A DNA stretch of 64,000 nucleotides from Dokdonella sp. GTDB taxonomy: Bacteria > Pseudomonadota > Gammaproteobacteria > Xanthomonadales > Rhodanobacteraceae. Position numbers and translations under genes: made by a program. Location: NCBI GenBank assembly GCA_019634795.1, contig JAHCAR010000007.1, positions 108,273 to 172,272 on the forward strand, read 5' to 3'. The notes under the pieces were generated by a model. The model was given only the letters and a program-made list of their open reading frames with translations. It was not told the DNA's origin and searched no databases. This document shows, piece after piece, positions 53,227 to 61,149 of the stretch. The first letter of the stretch is position 1; every line of letters starts with the position of its first letter.

Positions 53227-55004
53227 CACGGCACCGCCTCTTCATAGTTGGGCTGGTCGGCGGGATAGGTGGGCGGTTCGCTGGCCGGGCCGATCGGATG
53301 GCCGACGTCGGGCGACCCGGCGTACCAGCGCTGCACGTTGTCGGGCGCGACGTCGAGCAGGCGCAGCGCATTGGCCATGACCTTGCTGAATACCGGCGCC
53401 GAGACGAGGCCGCCGAAATAGGCGCCCTGGCCCTGGCCCGGATCGTTGATGACGACCACGCCGACCAGGCGCGGGTTGCTCGCCGGGACCATTCCGGCGA
53501 ACAGAGAGACATAGCGCTTCTCGTAACCTCCGGCGATCGCCCGGCGCGAGGTTCCGGTCTTGCCGGCGACCCGGTAGTTCGGCACGGCCGCGGCCAGGCC
53601 CGAGCCTTCCGGGGAAATCACGGTTTCGAGCATGCTGCGCACGTTGGCGGCGATCTGCGGGTCGATCACCGCGCTGTCGGGGTTGACCGCGCCCTTGACG
53701 AAACCGGGCTGGCGCAGGCGCCCGCCATTGGCCAGCGCAGCATAGGCCTGGGCAATCTGCATCGGCGTCACGCTGAGGCCGTAGCCGTAGGAGATGGTCG
53801 CCTTCTCGACCGGTCCCCAGCTCCTCGAGATCGGCAGGAAGCCGGGCGACTCGCCGGGGAAACCGCAGCCGCTGACCTCGCCGAAGCCGAAGCGGTGGAA
53901 CACGTCGTACATGTGTTCGCTGCTCAGCGACGAGGCGATCTTGGCCGCGCCGACGTTGCTCGACTTGGTGATCACGCGGGTGACATTGATCAGGCCGTAG
54001 TTGCGATGGTCGCTGATCGTGTAGCCGCCGGGCAGCATCAGCGTACCAGGGGTCGTATCGATCGGGCTGTCGGCCTTCCAGTGGCCGCTTTCGAGTGCAG
54101 CGGCGATCGTGAAGGGCTTCATCGTCGAACCGGGCTCGACCACGTCGGTGACCGCCCGGTTGCGGCGGTAGGCCGGATCGATCGCCGCGCGCGAGTTCGG
54201 GTTGAACGAAGGCTGGTTGACCATGGCCAGCACTTCGCCGTTGCTGACATCGAGGATCACCATCGAGCCCGACGAAGCATGGTGGTCGATGATCGCCGCC
54301 TTCAGTTCGCGGTAGGCGAGGTACTGGATGCGGCGGTCGATCGAGAGGATCAGGTCGCGGCCCGGCTGGGCTTCCTGCAGCAGCTCGACGTTCTCGACAA
54401 CGTGGCCGAGGCGATCGCGGATGACCCGCTTGAGGCCCGGCTTGCCGGCCAGCCAGTCGTCGAAGGCCAGCTCGAGTCCCTCCTGGCCGCGATCGTCGAT
54501 GTTGGTGATGCCGAGGGCATGGGCGAGGATCTCGCCACTCGGATAGTAACGACGGAACGCGCGCTCGCTGGCGACGCCGGGAATCTTCAGGGCCAGGATG
54601 TCGCGCGCGGCCTCCGGGTCGACCGGGCGCTTGAGGTAGAGGAATTCCTTGTCCTTGCGCTGGACCAGGCGCTCGGTCAGGTCGGCCGTGGTCACGCCGA
54701 GCGCCTTGGCCAGCACCGGCAACTGGTCCGGATTGGCCAGCAGTTCCTGCGGATTGCCCCAGATCGATTCGACCGGGGTCGATACCGCGAGCGGTTCGCC
54801 GTTGCGGTCGAAGATCGTGCCGCGCGAAACCGGGATCGGGATGTCGCGCAGGTAGCGGGCGTCGCCCTCGCCCTGGTAGAAGTCCTTGCGCACGACCTGC
54901 AGGTCGACCGCGCGCACGACCAGCGCGGTCGAGGCCAGCACGAGCACCATCAGCACCGTGTACAGGCGCGCACGCAGGTTGGCCGGCTTCGCTCTCGGCG
55001 TCAT
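53226..55004 (-). CDS. ftsI: division transpeptidase FtsI (PBP3)
   Basis: Septal peptidoglycan transpeptidase, bitopic, working with FtsW; 592 residues. One N-terminal helix (LMVLVLASTALVVRAVDL), a pedestal domain (SRGTIFDRNGEPLAVS) and a penicillin-binding domain with SxxK in GSTMKPF, SSN in TKSSNVGAAK and KTGT in VAGKTGTSRR. The ATG at 55004 is used; a GTG at 55016 adds 4 residues. A 143-nt gap with a 39-residue open frame separates it from ftsL. Confidence 0.96.
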   Translation of the reverse strand: MTPRAKPANLRARLYTVLMVLVLASTALVVRAVDLQVVRKDFYQGEGDARYLRDIPIPVSRGTIFDRNGEPLAVSTPVESIWGNPQELLANPDQLPVLAKALGVTTADLTERLVQRKDKEFLYLKRPVDPEAARDILALKIPGVASERAFRRYYPSGEILAHALGITNIDDRGQEGLELAFDDWLAGKPGLKRVIRDRLGHVVENVELLQEAQPGRDLILSIDRRIQYLAYRELKAAIIDHHASSGSMVILDVSNGEVLAMVNQPSFNPNSRAAIDPAYRRNRAVTDVVEPGSTMKPFTIAAALESGHWKADSPIDTTPGTLMLPGGYTISDHRNYGLINVTRVITKSSNVGAAKIASSLSSEHMYDVFHRFGFGEVSGCGFPGESPGFLPISRSWGPVEKATISYGYGLSVTPMQIAQAYAALANGGRLRQPGFVKGAVNPDSAVIDPQIAANVRSMLETVISPEGSGLAAAVPNYRVAGKTGTSRRAIAGGYEKRYVSLFAGMVPASNPRLVGVVVINDPGQGQGAYFGGLVSAPVFSKVMANALRLLDVAPDNVQRWYAGSPDVGHPIGPASEPPTYPADQPNYEEAVP

Positions 55005-55120
55005 GGCCGCATCCACCGGGCGCAGGCAGGCGCGCCCGTCTGCGCCTTCGCGCAGCTGCGTGCAGGCCTGGCCGAGGCCGGGCCGCCGGTTGCCATCCTT
55101 GCGGACTTGCGACCGTTCAT
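55001..55120 (-). CDS. possible 39-residue leader frame between ftsL and ftsI
   Basis: An ATG at 55120 with GAGGGGG 12 nt upstream opens a frame of 39 codons (start MNGRKSARMATGG) whose stop overlaps the ftsI ATG as ATGA. It is rich in Arg and Ala, and I know no relative. It could be a translated coupling leader for ftsI, or a remnant of an ancestral FtsI N-terminus in a shifted frame, or chance. The GTGAG/CTCAC palindrome around the Shine-Dalgarno might hide it. Confidence 0.3.
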   Translation of the reverse strand: MNGRKSARMATGGPASARPARSCAKAQTGAPACARWMRP

Positions 55121-55147
55121 GACTGTGAGTTCCCCCTCACTGCCGGA

Positions 55148-55417
55148 TCACCTTGTTGTGACGACCATCTCCGCGGCGCCCGGCGATACCATGCCGAGAC
55201 GACCGCGTGCGATCTGTTCTATTCGATTGTTTTCAGCCCAGGTCGCCTGCTCCAGTTGCAGGCGCCCGAATTCGAAATTCAGGTTGTCGCGCTCGTTCGT
55301 CAGCCGGTTCAGCTCGACGAAATGCCGCCGGCTCTCGTGCCGCGCATAGACCACGCCGACCGCACTGGCGATGACGGCGACGATCAGCAGCAGCATGGCG
55401 AACACGCGCAGCTTCAT
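55148..55417 (-). CDS. ftsL: cell division protein FtsL
   Basis: Small bitopic divisome protein that forms a complex with FtsB and FtsQ, 89 residues. One transmembrane helix (VFAMLLLIVAVIASAVGVVY) is followed by a leucine-zipper-like coiled coil (LNRLTNERDNLNFEFGRLQ) and a periplasmic end (ARGRLGMVSP). The size and position between rsmH and ftsI confirm a weakly conserved sequence. The start overlaps the rsmH stop as ATGA. Confidence 0.92.
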   Translation of the reverse strand: MKLRVFAMLLLIVAVIASAVGVVYARHESRRHFVELNRLTNERDNLNFEFGRLQLEQATWAENNRIEQIARGRLGMVSPGAAEMVVTTR

Positions 55418-56337
55418 GGCCGCTTCTCCGCAATGCGCAGCACGGCACTGCGCGATCTCGGATTCGCCGCCAGTTCGGCAGCGCCGGCGAAATGCTTGCC
55501 GAGCGCCCGCATCCTCGATGGCGGCGCTTCGAGCGGCGGCAGGTTGCGCCGGTTGCCCGGCTGCGCTGCCTGTTCGCGCATGAAGTGCTTGACCACGCGG
55601 TCCTCCAGCGAATGGAAACTGATCACGACCAGTCGCCCACCCGGCTTCAGACCCTCCAACGCCGCTTCCAGTCCGGCTTCCAGCGCCCCCAGTTCGTCGT
55701 TGACCTGGATGCGCAGCGCCTGGAACGTCCGCGTCGCCGGGTGCTTGTTGCGCTCACGGTGTCCGATCGTGCGGACCACGAGCTCGGCCAATTGCGCCGT
55801 CGACTGCAACGGCTGCTGTTCGCGCCGCTCGACAATCGCCCTGGCAATCCGTCGGCTCAGACGTTCCTCTCCGTAGCGCCACAACACGTCCGCAATCTCG
55901 GCCTCGGTCGCTGCAGCCAGCCATTCGGCGGCGCTGCGGCCCGAACCCGGATCCATGCGCATGTCCAAGGGACCATCCGCCTGGAAGCTGAATCCGCGGC
56001 TGGCGTCGTCAAGTTGCGGCGACGACACGCCGAGATCCAGAAATACGCCATCCATGCCCTGCCTCGCCTCGTCCCACTCGCCCATCGCGGCGAAATTGCC
56101 CTGCCGGATGCGCACGCGGGCATCGTTGCCGAACTCCCTGGCCGCCTGCGCGATCGCGCTCGGGTCGCGATCCATCAGCAACAAGCGCCCATTCGCGCCC
56201 AGCCGGGCCAGCAACTGCCGCGCATGCCCGCCGCGGCCGAACGTGCCGTCGAGATAGACCCCTTCGGGCCGAACCTGCATTGCCTCGATCACCTCCGCCA
56301 GCATGACCGGCGCATGCGTGAACTCCGCTTCCGCCAT
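55414..56337 (-). CDS. rsmH: 16S rRNA (cytosine1402-N4) methyltransferase RsmH (MraW)
   Basis: SAM-dependent enzyme methylating C1402 of 16S rRNA, 307 residues. It opens with FTHAPVMLAEVIEAM, the SAM site DGTFGRGGHA, then DLGVSSPQLDDASRGFSF and ends with the FHSLEDRVVKHFMR motif. The ATG at 56337 is 13 nt after mraZ. The gene overlaps ftsL. Confidence 0.97.
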   Translation of the reverse strand: MAEAEFTHAPVMLAEVIEAMQVRPEGVYLDGTFGRGGHARQLLARLGANGRLLLMDRDPSAIAQAAREFGNDARVRIRQGNFAAMGEWDEARQGMDGVFLDLGVSSPQLDDASRGFSFQADGPLDMRMDPGSGRSAAEWLAAATEAEIADVLWRYGEERLSRRIARAIVERREQQPLQSTAQLAELVVRTIGHRERNKHPATRTFQALRIQVNDELGALEAGLEAALEGLKPGGRLVVISFHSLEDRVVKHFMREQAAQPGNRRNLPPLEAPPSRMRALGKHFAGAAELAANPRSRSAVLRIAEKRP

Positions 56338-56350
56338 GGTTCCTTCTCGA

Positions 56351-56797
56351 CTAGAACTTGAGATCGAGCATGTCCTCGGTGATTTGCTCCTCGTTGATCG
56401 TTTCGCGGATCTTGGCCAGGTGGGCCTGCTCGCTCCAGAGCTCGAGCTTGTTGCCCATGCCGAGCAGGACCGCCTTCTTCTCGATACCGGCCGCGCTGCG
56501 CTGGCTGGCCGGCAGCAGGACACGTCCGTTGCCGTCCGGCTCGAGCGGGGTGGCCGCGCCGACCAGCTTCATCTGCAGGTTGCGATGCACGGTCTTGGCC
56601 TTGCTCAGCGCATTCACCTCGTCGCGCAACTGTTCCCACTCCTTTTCCGGGAACAGCCACAGACAGCCATGTTCAAACGGGTTGTAGGTGGCGACGAGGC
56701 GGTTTCCACTGAGCTTGGACACGGCTTCACGATGGGTCGCGGGAATGGATACCCGACCCTTGTCGTCCAGCGTGACTGCCGTTTCGCCCTGGAACAT
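56351..56797 (-). CDS. mraZ: transcriptional regulator MraZ
   Basis: AbrB-like DNA-binding protein at the head of the dcw cluster, 148 residues. Two SpoVT/AbrB domains are seen: MFQGETAVTLDDKGRVSIPATHRE and the second around EPDGNGRVLLPASQRSAAGI, with the MraZ core GCLWLFPEKEWEQL. It probably represses its own operon by binding four GTGG-type repeats directly before its start codon. The ATG at 56797 gives the conserved start. Confidence 0.97.
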   Translation of the reverse strand: MFQGETAVTLDDKGRVSIPATHREAVSKLSGNRLVATYNPFEHGCLWLFPEKEWEQLRDEVNALSKAKTVHRNLQMKLVGAATPLEPDGNGRVLLPASQRSAAGIEKKAVLLGMGNKLELWSEQAHLAKIRETINEEQITEDMLDLKF

Positions 56798-56799
56798 GA

Positions 56800-56834
56800 C
56801 CACCAAACACCACGAAAACCCACCGAAACCCACC
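56800..56834 (-). promoter_or_regulatory. MraZ operator: four GTGG repeats with 10-nt spacing
   Basis: On the minus strand GTGGG-TTTCG-GTGGG-TTTTC-GTGGT-GTTTG-GTGGT runs from 56834 to 56800, four boxes each 10 nt apart, so on the same face of the helix. MraZ boxes in other bacteria are direct TGGGN repeats with 5-nt spacers. The last box ends 2 nt before the start codon. This would cover the +1 and the ribosome site, allowing repression. Confidence 0.93.
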
Positions 56835-56860
56835 TTATGCCGCCGCCCATGGGCTGTCAA
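56832..56860 (-). promoter_or_regulatory. dcw promoter (mraZ promoter), sigma70 type
   Basis: TTGACA at 56860-56855, a perfect -35, then exactly 17 nt and TAAGGT at 56837-56832 as the -10. The predicted transcription start is about 56825, inside the first GTGGG repeats, so MraZ binding would block RNA polymerase. This is the best promoter visible in the window. Confidence 0.9.
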
Positions 56861-56995
56861 GGAGATTCCGCAGGCTCAATTCGCCGCTTTTGGCAGCCCG
56901 ATCACGCCTGAATCGAAGCAGGGAGGCGTGTCATCGGGACCGACACCGGGTTGCGGAGATGCCCGTGCCGGCATGGCGCTGCCCGGATTGGGCTG

Positions 56996-57661
56996 TCAGG
57001 TGCGTTCGCCGACCAGGATCAACGAGAGCGGCACGAACGTGCGGGGGTGCATCGGCTCGCGCAGCGATTCGATGCGCAATCCCGAATCGACGAACAGGCG
57101 CACCCAGGATTCGACGGTGCGGAAGTACCACGGCGCTGGCGCCTGGAAGTCCGCGTCGATGCCGCACCACGAGCCTTCGCGCCAGCCATCGCGATAGGGT
57201 TGCGCGGCATCCACCGTCGGCGGATGCAGGGTCTGCACGATGAGCGCGCCGCCAGCGGTGAGCAAATCCGGCATCTTCGCCAGGAGCCTGTCGACCGAGG
57301 CTTCGCCGAGCAGTGAAAAATTGCAAACGCAGACATCGAAGCGTTCGTCGAGCACGCCTTCGGCAAGCGCCTCGTGGCTGAACACCTCGAAGCGACCGCC
57401 GCCGGCGCGGCGCGCCTGCTCGACCAGGTCGGCGACCGCGTCGACACCGAGCACCTCGATGCCTTGCGCAGCGAGCGCGCGTGCCAGCCAACCCTCGCCA
57501 CAGCCGATGTCGAGCACCCTCGCCGGCTTGCGCGCGAGCACGGCTTCGACGACGGCGGCGTCGGTCGCCAGCAGCCGGCTGCCGATGCGGCCCTCGCGGA
57601 CCGCGCGCGTCCACGGTTCGCTGTTGGCTCGCCAGCGTTCGATGATCTCGGCGTCGTTCAC
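56996..57661 (-). CDS. class I SAM-dependent methyltransferase
   Basis: A 221-residue methyltransferase with the SAM motif VLDIGCGEGWLARAL and the following acidic residue in VLGVDAVADLVEQAR, motif DVCVCNFSLLGE and TLHPPTV. The target is unknown. The GTG at 57661 overlaps the stop of the gspK-like gene as GTGA, which places it in the same operon, and the mraZ promoter lies 135 nt beyond its end. A dcw-linked methyltransferase is common in Lysobacterales, but the secretion link here is notable. Confidence 0.85.
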   Translation of the reverse strand: MNDAEIIERWRANSEPWTRAVREGRIGSRLLATDAAVVEAVLARKPARVLDIGCGEGWLARALAAQGIEVLGVDAVADLVEQARRAGGGRFEVFSHEALAEGVLDERFDVCVCNFSLLGEASVDRLLAKMPDLLTAGGALIVQTLHPPTVDAAQPYRDGWREGSWCGIDADFQAPAPWYFRTVESWVRLFVDSGLRIESLREPMHPRTFVPLSLILVGERT

Positions 57662-58659
57662 CGGTTCGCCCGCGAAGTCAGCTTGCGGGCGAGGGCGGGA
57701 TTCGGCGCGTCCTCGGCGCCGCGACTGCGCTCGAGGACATGGACGCCGCCGCGCGCAGTACCGGTGACGCGTTCGAGCAGGCTGGAAAACGAGAACGGAA
57801 TGTCGTCGAGCGTGATCTCGCCACGGGCCAGGAAATAGCTGCTGGTGACGCCGAGACCAAGGCGATTTTCTGGCGGAATCCTGACGCCCTGGTTCTCGGC
57901 TTCGTTGAGGGCATTCTCGACCGAGATCCAGCGCGCCTGCCCGTTCTGACGGATGCGCAAGGCCAGGGCCTGGGTCATGCGCGAATCGAGGCTCATCAGC
58001 AAGGCCGCAGAGGCGGTATTGAGATTGAGCGCGGTCCCGGGCGGCAATGCACAGACTTCGGGCGCGAGGCGCGCATAGACCTCGTTGCTGATGCCGCGCA
58101 CGAGGCGCAGCTCGGAGACGTGGGCGAACACGCGGTTGGCGGTCCTGTATGGCACCGGTTGGGCCAGGTAGGCGCTGTCCTCGGCGCCGCCTTCGTTGTC
58201 GATGCTGCCATCGGCATCGAGCCAGTCGACGATCGCGCCGACCAGCGCGGGGTCGAGTTCGAGCGCGACCAGCAGGTTGTCGAGACGCCTGCGCCAGAGC
58301 GCGCGTTCGGCGGTCGAGGGTGACACGAGATTGTTCAGATTGAAGCAGCCGTTGAGGTCGGTCATGCGTGCGCTGAGCGTGCCGCCCGGCACCTGCTGTG
58401 GCGGCAACGGGATCGCCCAGCTGTCGCTGAAGGTGTCGAGATTCGGGCTCTCGTCGAGATCGCGCATCAGGACCTGGGCAGCGAACGCTTCGAGTCCCTC
58501 CGAATAGGCGATCGCCTGCTCGCCGCGCAGTACGTTGCGTGTGCGCGCCAGGGCGAGCTCGCCCCGATCGAGCAGCGACCCGATCAGGACCAGGGCCAGG
58601 GCCACGGCCAGCAGGGCAATCAGCAGGGCGACTCCGCGCTGTCGATGCGGGCCGTTCAC
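57658..58659 (-). CDS. gspK: type II secretion minor pseudopilin GspK, second set
   Basis: 333-residue GspK-like pseudopilin. Leader MNGPHRQRG, then VALLIALLAVALALVLIGSLLDRGELA, with the family SAM-like domain (DLNGCFNLNNLV, VDWLDADGSIDNEGGAEDSAYL) that binds calcium in other GspK proteins. The C-terminal half has LNLNTASAALLMSL. The sequence diverges strongly from the xps GspK at 5246, so this set is not a recent duplicate. The start overlaps gspJ of the same set. Confidence 0.9.
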   Translation of the reverse strand: MNGPHRQRGVALLIALLAVALALVLIGSLLDRGELALARTRNVLRGEQAIAYSEGLEAFAAQVLMRDLDESPNLDTFSDSWAIPLPPQQVPGGTLSARMTDLNGCFNLNNLVSPSTAERALWRRRLDNLLVALELDPALVGAIVDWLDADGSIDNEGGAEDSAYLAQPVPYRTANRVFAHVSELRLVRGISNEVYARLAPEVCALPPGTALNLNTASAALLMSLDSRMTQALALRIRQNGQARWISVENALNEAENQGVRIPPENRLGLGVTSSYFLARGEITLDDIPFSFSSLLERVTGTARGGVHVLERSRGAEDAPNPALARKLTSRANR

Positions 58660-59375
58660 GGGGTCGCTCCCGGCGGCACGCTGACGGTGCCCGGCACGGC
58701 CTGCGGAACGATGCCGGGAGTGCCCGGTGCGACCGAACCGCTGCCGCCGATGCCCTTCGGAGGCAAAGTCGATGGCAATGCCACGACACGGCGCAATTCA
58801 CCGAAGTCCTCGAGCACGAGTCGGAACTCGACCGCGCGCGGCAAGGCCTCGACGGCGGACTCGCGTGGCGGCCACTGGTCGCTCCAGTTGCCATTGGTGT
58901 CGAGGTAGCGCAGGCGCCACGCGCTGACCCGATCGACCAGTTCGCGCCATTGCGGAACGCTGCCGGCGGCGCGGTCGAGCACCGCATAGCGGCCGCGGCG
59001 CAGGCGCTTGTCATCGATCGCATAGAGCACGCGCTCGATGTTGCTGCGTGGTTCGGCGAGCGGGTTGGCGTAGCCGAGCCGGCTCAGCTCGATGCGCTCG
59101 CCGCTGCCGAGCAGGGCCGGCTGCAGCTCGCCGTAGTTGCCGCGCAAGGGCCGCGAGATGGCCTGGCGCAGGTCGCGTTCGAGATCGCCCATGCTGCGCA
59201 CGATCACAGCGAAGCGTTCCTGCTCGACGGCCAGCGCGGATCGCGCGCGCGCGATCTGCCCGAGCGCGCCCCAGGTGATCGCGGCCATCGCCGCGAACAC
59301 GACCAGGGCGACCAGGATCTCGATCAGGGTAAAGCCACGGTTCAGCGCGCGCCGTGGGCTCGCGGCGGTCTTCAT
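58656..59375 (-). CDS. gspJ: type II secretion minor pseudopilin GspJ, second set
   Basis: 239-residue GspJ-like pseudopilin: leader SPRRALNRG cut before FTLIEILVALVVFAAMAAITWGAL. The middle has SRPLRGNYGELQPAL and RYLDTNGNWSDQWPP, GspJ-like. The C-terminus is rich in Pro/Gly/Val (PGTPGIVPQAVPGTVSVPPG), an odd tail not part of the fold. It overlaps gspI and gspK of the set by 4 nt. Confidence 0.9.
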   Translation of the reverse strand: MKTAASPRRALNRGFTLIEILVALVVFAAMAAITWGALGQIARARSALAVEQERFAVIVRSMGDLERDLRQAISRPLRGNYGELQPALLGSGERIELSRLGYANPLAEPRSNIERVLYAIDDKRLRRGRYAVLDRAAGSVPQWRELVDRVSAWRLRYLDTNGNWSDQWPPRESAVEALPRAVEFRLVLEDFGELRRVVALPSTLPPKGIGGSGSVAPGTPGIVPQAVPGTVSVPPGATP

Positions 59376-59743
59376 GGCGAGGGTTGCTCGCTGCCGAAGC
59401 CGGTCAGGCTCGCGCTCGGCTGGTCCGAATCGGCGGCAAAGACCTGCACATCGAGACGGCGCATGTCGGGATCATCGGTCGCCTTCACTTCGAGCTGCCA
59501 GCGCCATTCGCGATTGGCCAGGCGGACCCGTCCGTCGCGCTTGCCAATAGCCGGCAACGGCGTGGCGATCCGGGTTTCGCTGAGCACGTTGGCCGCCACC
59601 CAGCCGGCCAGGGTGCGCTCGCGCAGGGCGTCGAAACTGCGCACCTGGCCACCGGCCGTGCGCGTCAGCGCGAGCAGGGCCAGGGCCACCACGACCAGGG
59701 CGATCAGCACTTCGAGCAGGGTGAAACCGCGCCGGCGATTCAT
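59372..59743 (-). CDS. gspI: type II secretion minor pseudopilin GspI, second set
   Basis: 123 residues, the usual GspI size, with leader MNRRRG cut before FTLLEVLIALVVVALALLAL. The middle contains VRSFDALRERTLAGWVAANVLSETR, a GspI hallmark. It overlaps gspH and gspJ by 4 nt. The C-terminus is Ser/Gly-rich. Confidence 0.92.
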   Translation of the reverse strand: MNRRRGFTLLEVLIALVVVALALLALTRTAGGQVRSFDALRERTLAGWVAANVLSETRIATPLPAIGKRDGRVRLANREWRWQLEVKATDDPDMRRLDVQVFAADSDQPSASLTGFGSEQPSP

Positions 59744-60306
59744 GGCCTGATGGCGACCCGGTCGAGCACGATGTGGCCGTCGGCTTCGCCGCGCAGCTCA
59801 TAGCGATTGGCGACATCGCCGAGTTGCAGGCGCAGCAGGAATGGCGACAGTTCGCCCGAGCTGAAGCAGACGATCTGCGGCGGTTCGCTGTCGCTTTCGG
59901 CCAGGCGCAGATCGCGACCATCGCGCAAGATTTCGACGCCCAGGCCGGGGACCCAGCTGCGCGGCCGCAGTTCGTTCTCGAGCGCGTCGCTACTCCAGCC
60001 GTCGAAGCCGAGACGGGTGAAGGCATAACCCCGCCCGTCCAGGCGCAGGCCGATCTCGCGCCCGGTCAGCTCGGCCTGGTGACAGGCGAAGTCGATCAGG
60101 CCCTGCAGGCGCTCCGACTCACGCGCCAGTTGCCGCTCGCCACTGGCCGTGGCGATGCTGATCGTGACCGCCAGTGCCAACACACCCACGATGACGACCG
60201 CGACGAGGATTTCGATCAGGGTGAATCCAACAATCACGGTATCAGGCGCAAAGCAACGGCGAAACCGGGTACCGACACGAGTGGCCCTTTGCTCTTGCAC
60301 CGGCAC
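59740..60306 (-). CDS. gspH: type II secretion pseudopilin GspH, second set
   Basis: GspH-like pseudopilin whose mature part starts at FTLIEILVAVVIVGVLALAV. The start is unclear: a GTG at 60237 leaves only a MIVG leader, unusually short and without basic residues; GTG at 60306 gives a 27-residue leader with several Arg; the open frame runs on to ATG at 60510. I chose 60306. The extra sequence to 60510 looks non-coding. The stop overlaps the gspI start as ATGA. Confidence 0.75.
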   Translation of the reverse strand: MPVQEQRATRVGTRFRRCFAPDTVIVGFTLIEILVAVVIVGVLALAVTISIATASGERQLARESERLQGLIDFACHQAELTGREIGLRLDGRGYAFTRLGFDGWSSDALENELRPRSWVPGLGVEILRDGRDLRLAESDSEPPQIVCFSSGELSPFLLRLQLGDVANRYELRGEADGHIVLDRVAIRP

Positions 60307-60537
60307 GCCATCAGGCGCAACACTTCGGACAGGCAGCGCAGAGGGACAAGCACGCCATTCCGTCCCGGTTAGCGGTGCGGGAACCACCGCAGAAAGTTCG
60401 ACGGGCAGCGCGATATCGGAACACTCGATACGGGGCGCCGACGTCCGGTTAACGCCATCAGGCAATTGTGATGGCGACGCGCTGCCGGCCCGGGTCCAAT
60501 TCATTGCCATGCCCCGCCAATCGCAGTGTCAACAGGC

Positions 60538-61050
60538 TCAGTTGTCCCAGTTTCCGATATCAGCAGCATCGCCATCGCCACCCGGTCGCCCGTCCGAGCC
60601 ATAGCTGTAGAGATCGACCTCACCATGCTGGCCGGGCTGCTGGTACTGATAGGGCTTGGACCAGGGATCCATCGGCAGGCGGTCGAGATAGGGTCCTTTC
60701 CAGTTCGGCGCCTCGGGTGAGCCCGAGGGCTTGGCGACCAGTGCCTGCAGGCCCTGTTCGTTGCTCGGGTAGCGGAAATTGTCCAGTTTATAAAGATTCA
60801 GCGCGGTGACGATGCCCTGCAGGTCCTGCTTGACCCGGGTGACGCGGGCCTCGGCGGGGCGCTCCATCACGCGCGGCACGACGATCGCGGCCAGGATGCC
60901 GAGGATGACTACGACGACGAGGATCTCGATCAGGGTGAAGCCGCGGGTGCGGCCGGGAATGGGGAATGGGGAATGGGGAATCGACAGAAGCGGCGCTGAC
61001 CTCAACGACTGCGTGGCAGGCGGGGCCAACTGCAAATCGCTGCCCGACAT
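60538..61050 (-). CDS. gspG: type II secretion major pseudopilin GspG, second set
   Basis: Main pseudopilin of the second set, with the classic GspG features: FTLIEILVVVVILGILAAIVVPRVM, RYPSNEQGLQALV, PMDPWSKPYQY and the calcium site GGDGDAADIGNWDN. This is the Xcs/Gsp type, more canonical than the xps copy. The leader is partly encoded by the 7-nt repeat ([11 protein letters not shown]), so the start is uncertain: ATG at 61050 is given, a TTG nearer at about 60999, and an ATG at 61101 are options. bioA is divergent. Confidence 0.85.
   Translation of the reverse strand: MSGSDLQLAPPATQSLRSAPLLSIPHSPFPIPGRTRGFTLIEILVVVVILGILAAIVVPRVMERPAEARVTRVKQDLQGIVTALNLYKLDNFRYPSNEQGLQALVAKPSGSPEAPNWKGPYLDRLPMDPWSKPYQYQQPGQHGEVDLYSYGSDGRPGGDGDAADIGNWDN
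60955..60982. repeat. 7-nt repeat array in the leader of the second gspG
   Basis: Four units GGGAATG/GGGAATG/GGGAATG/GGGAATC on the plus strand. It is read antisense as IPHSPFPIP just before the mature GspG sequence. No second arm is seen between it and bioA. Confidence 0.85.
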
Positions 61051-61149
61051 ATGGAACCAGGCAGAAACGGCGCAATTTGAGGTTTGAGACTGCTCTGGCA
61101 TGGTGGTGGCTTGTGCGGGGGAGGACTGGGCGTCGATCATAGCAAAGCC

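Noticed and set aside
53226-55120. Frameshift at the ftsI N-terminus
   Set aside because: The FtsI starting at 55004 already has a short basic end and the transmembrane helix in normal position, so no missing part is needed; kept only as a possible leader frame.
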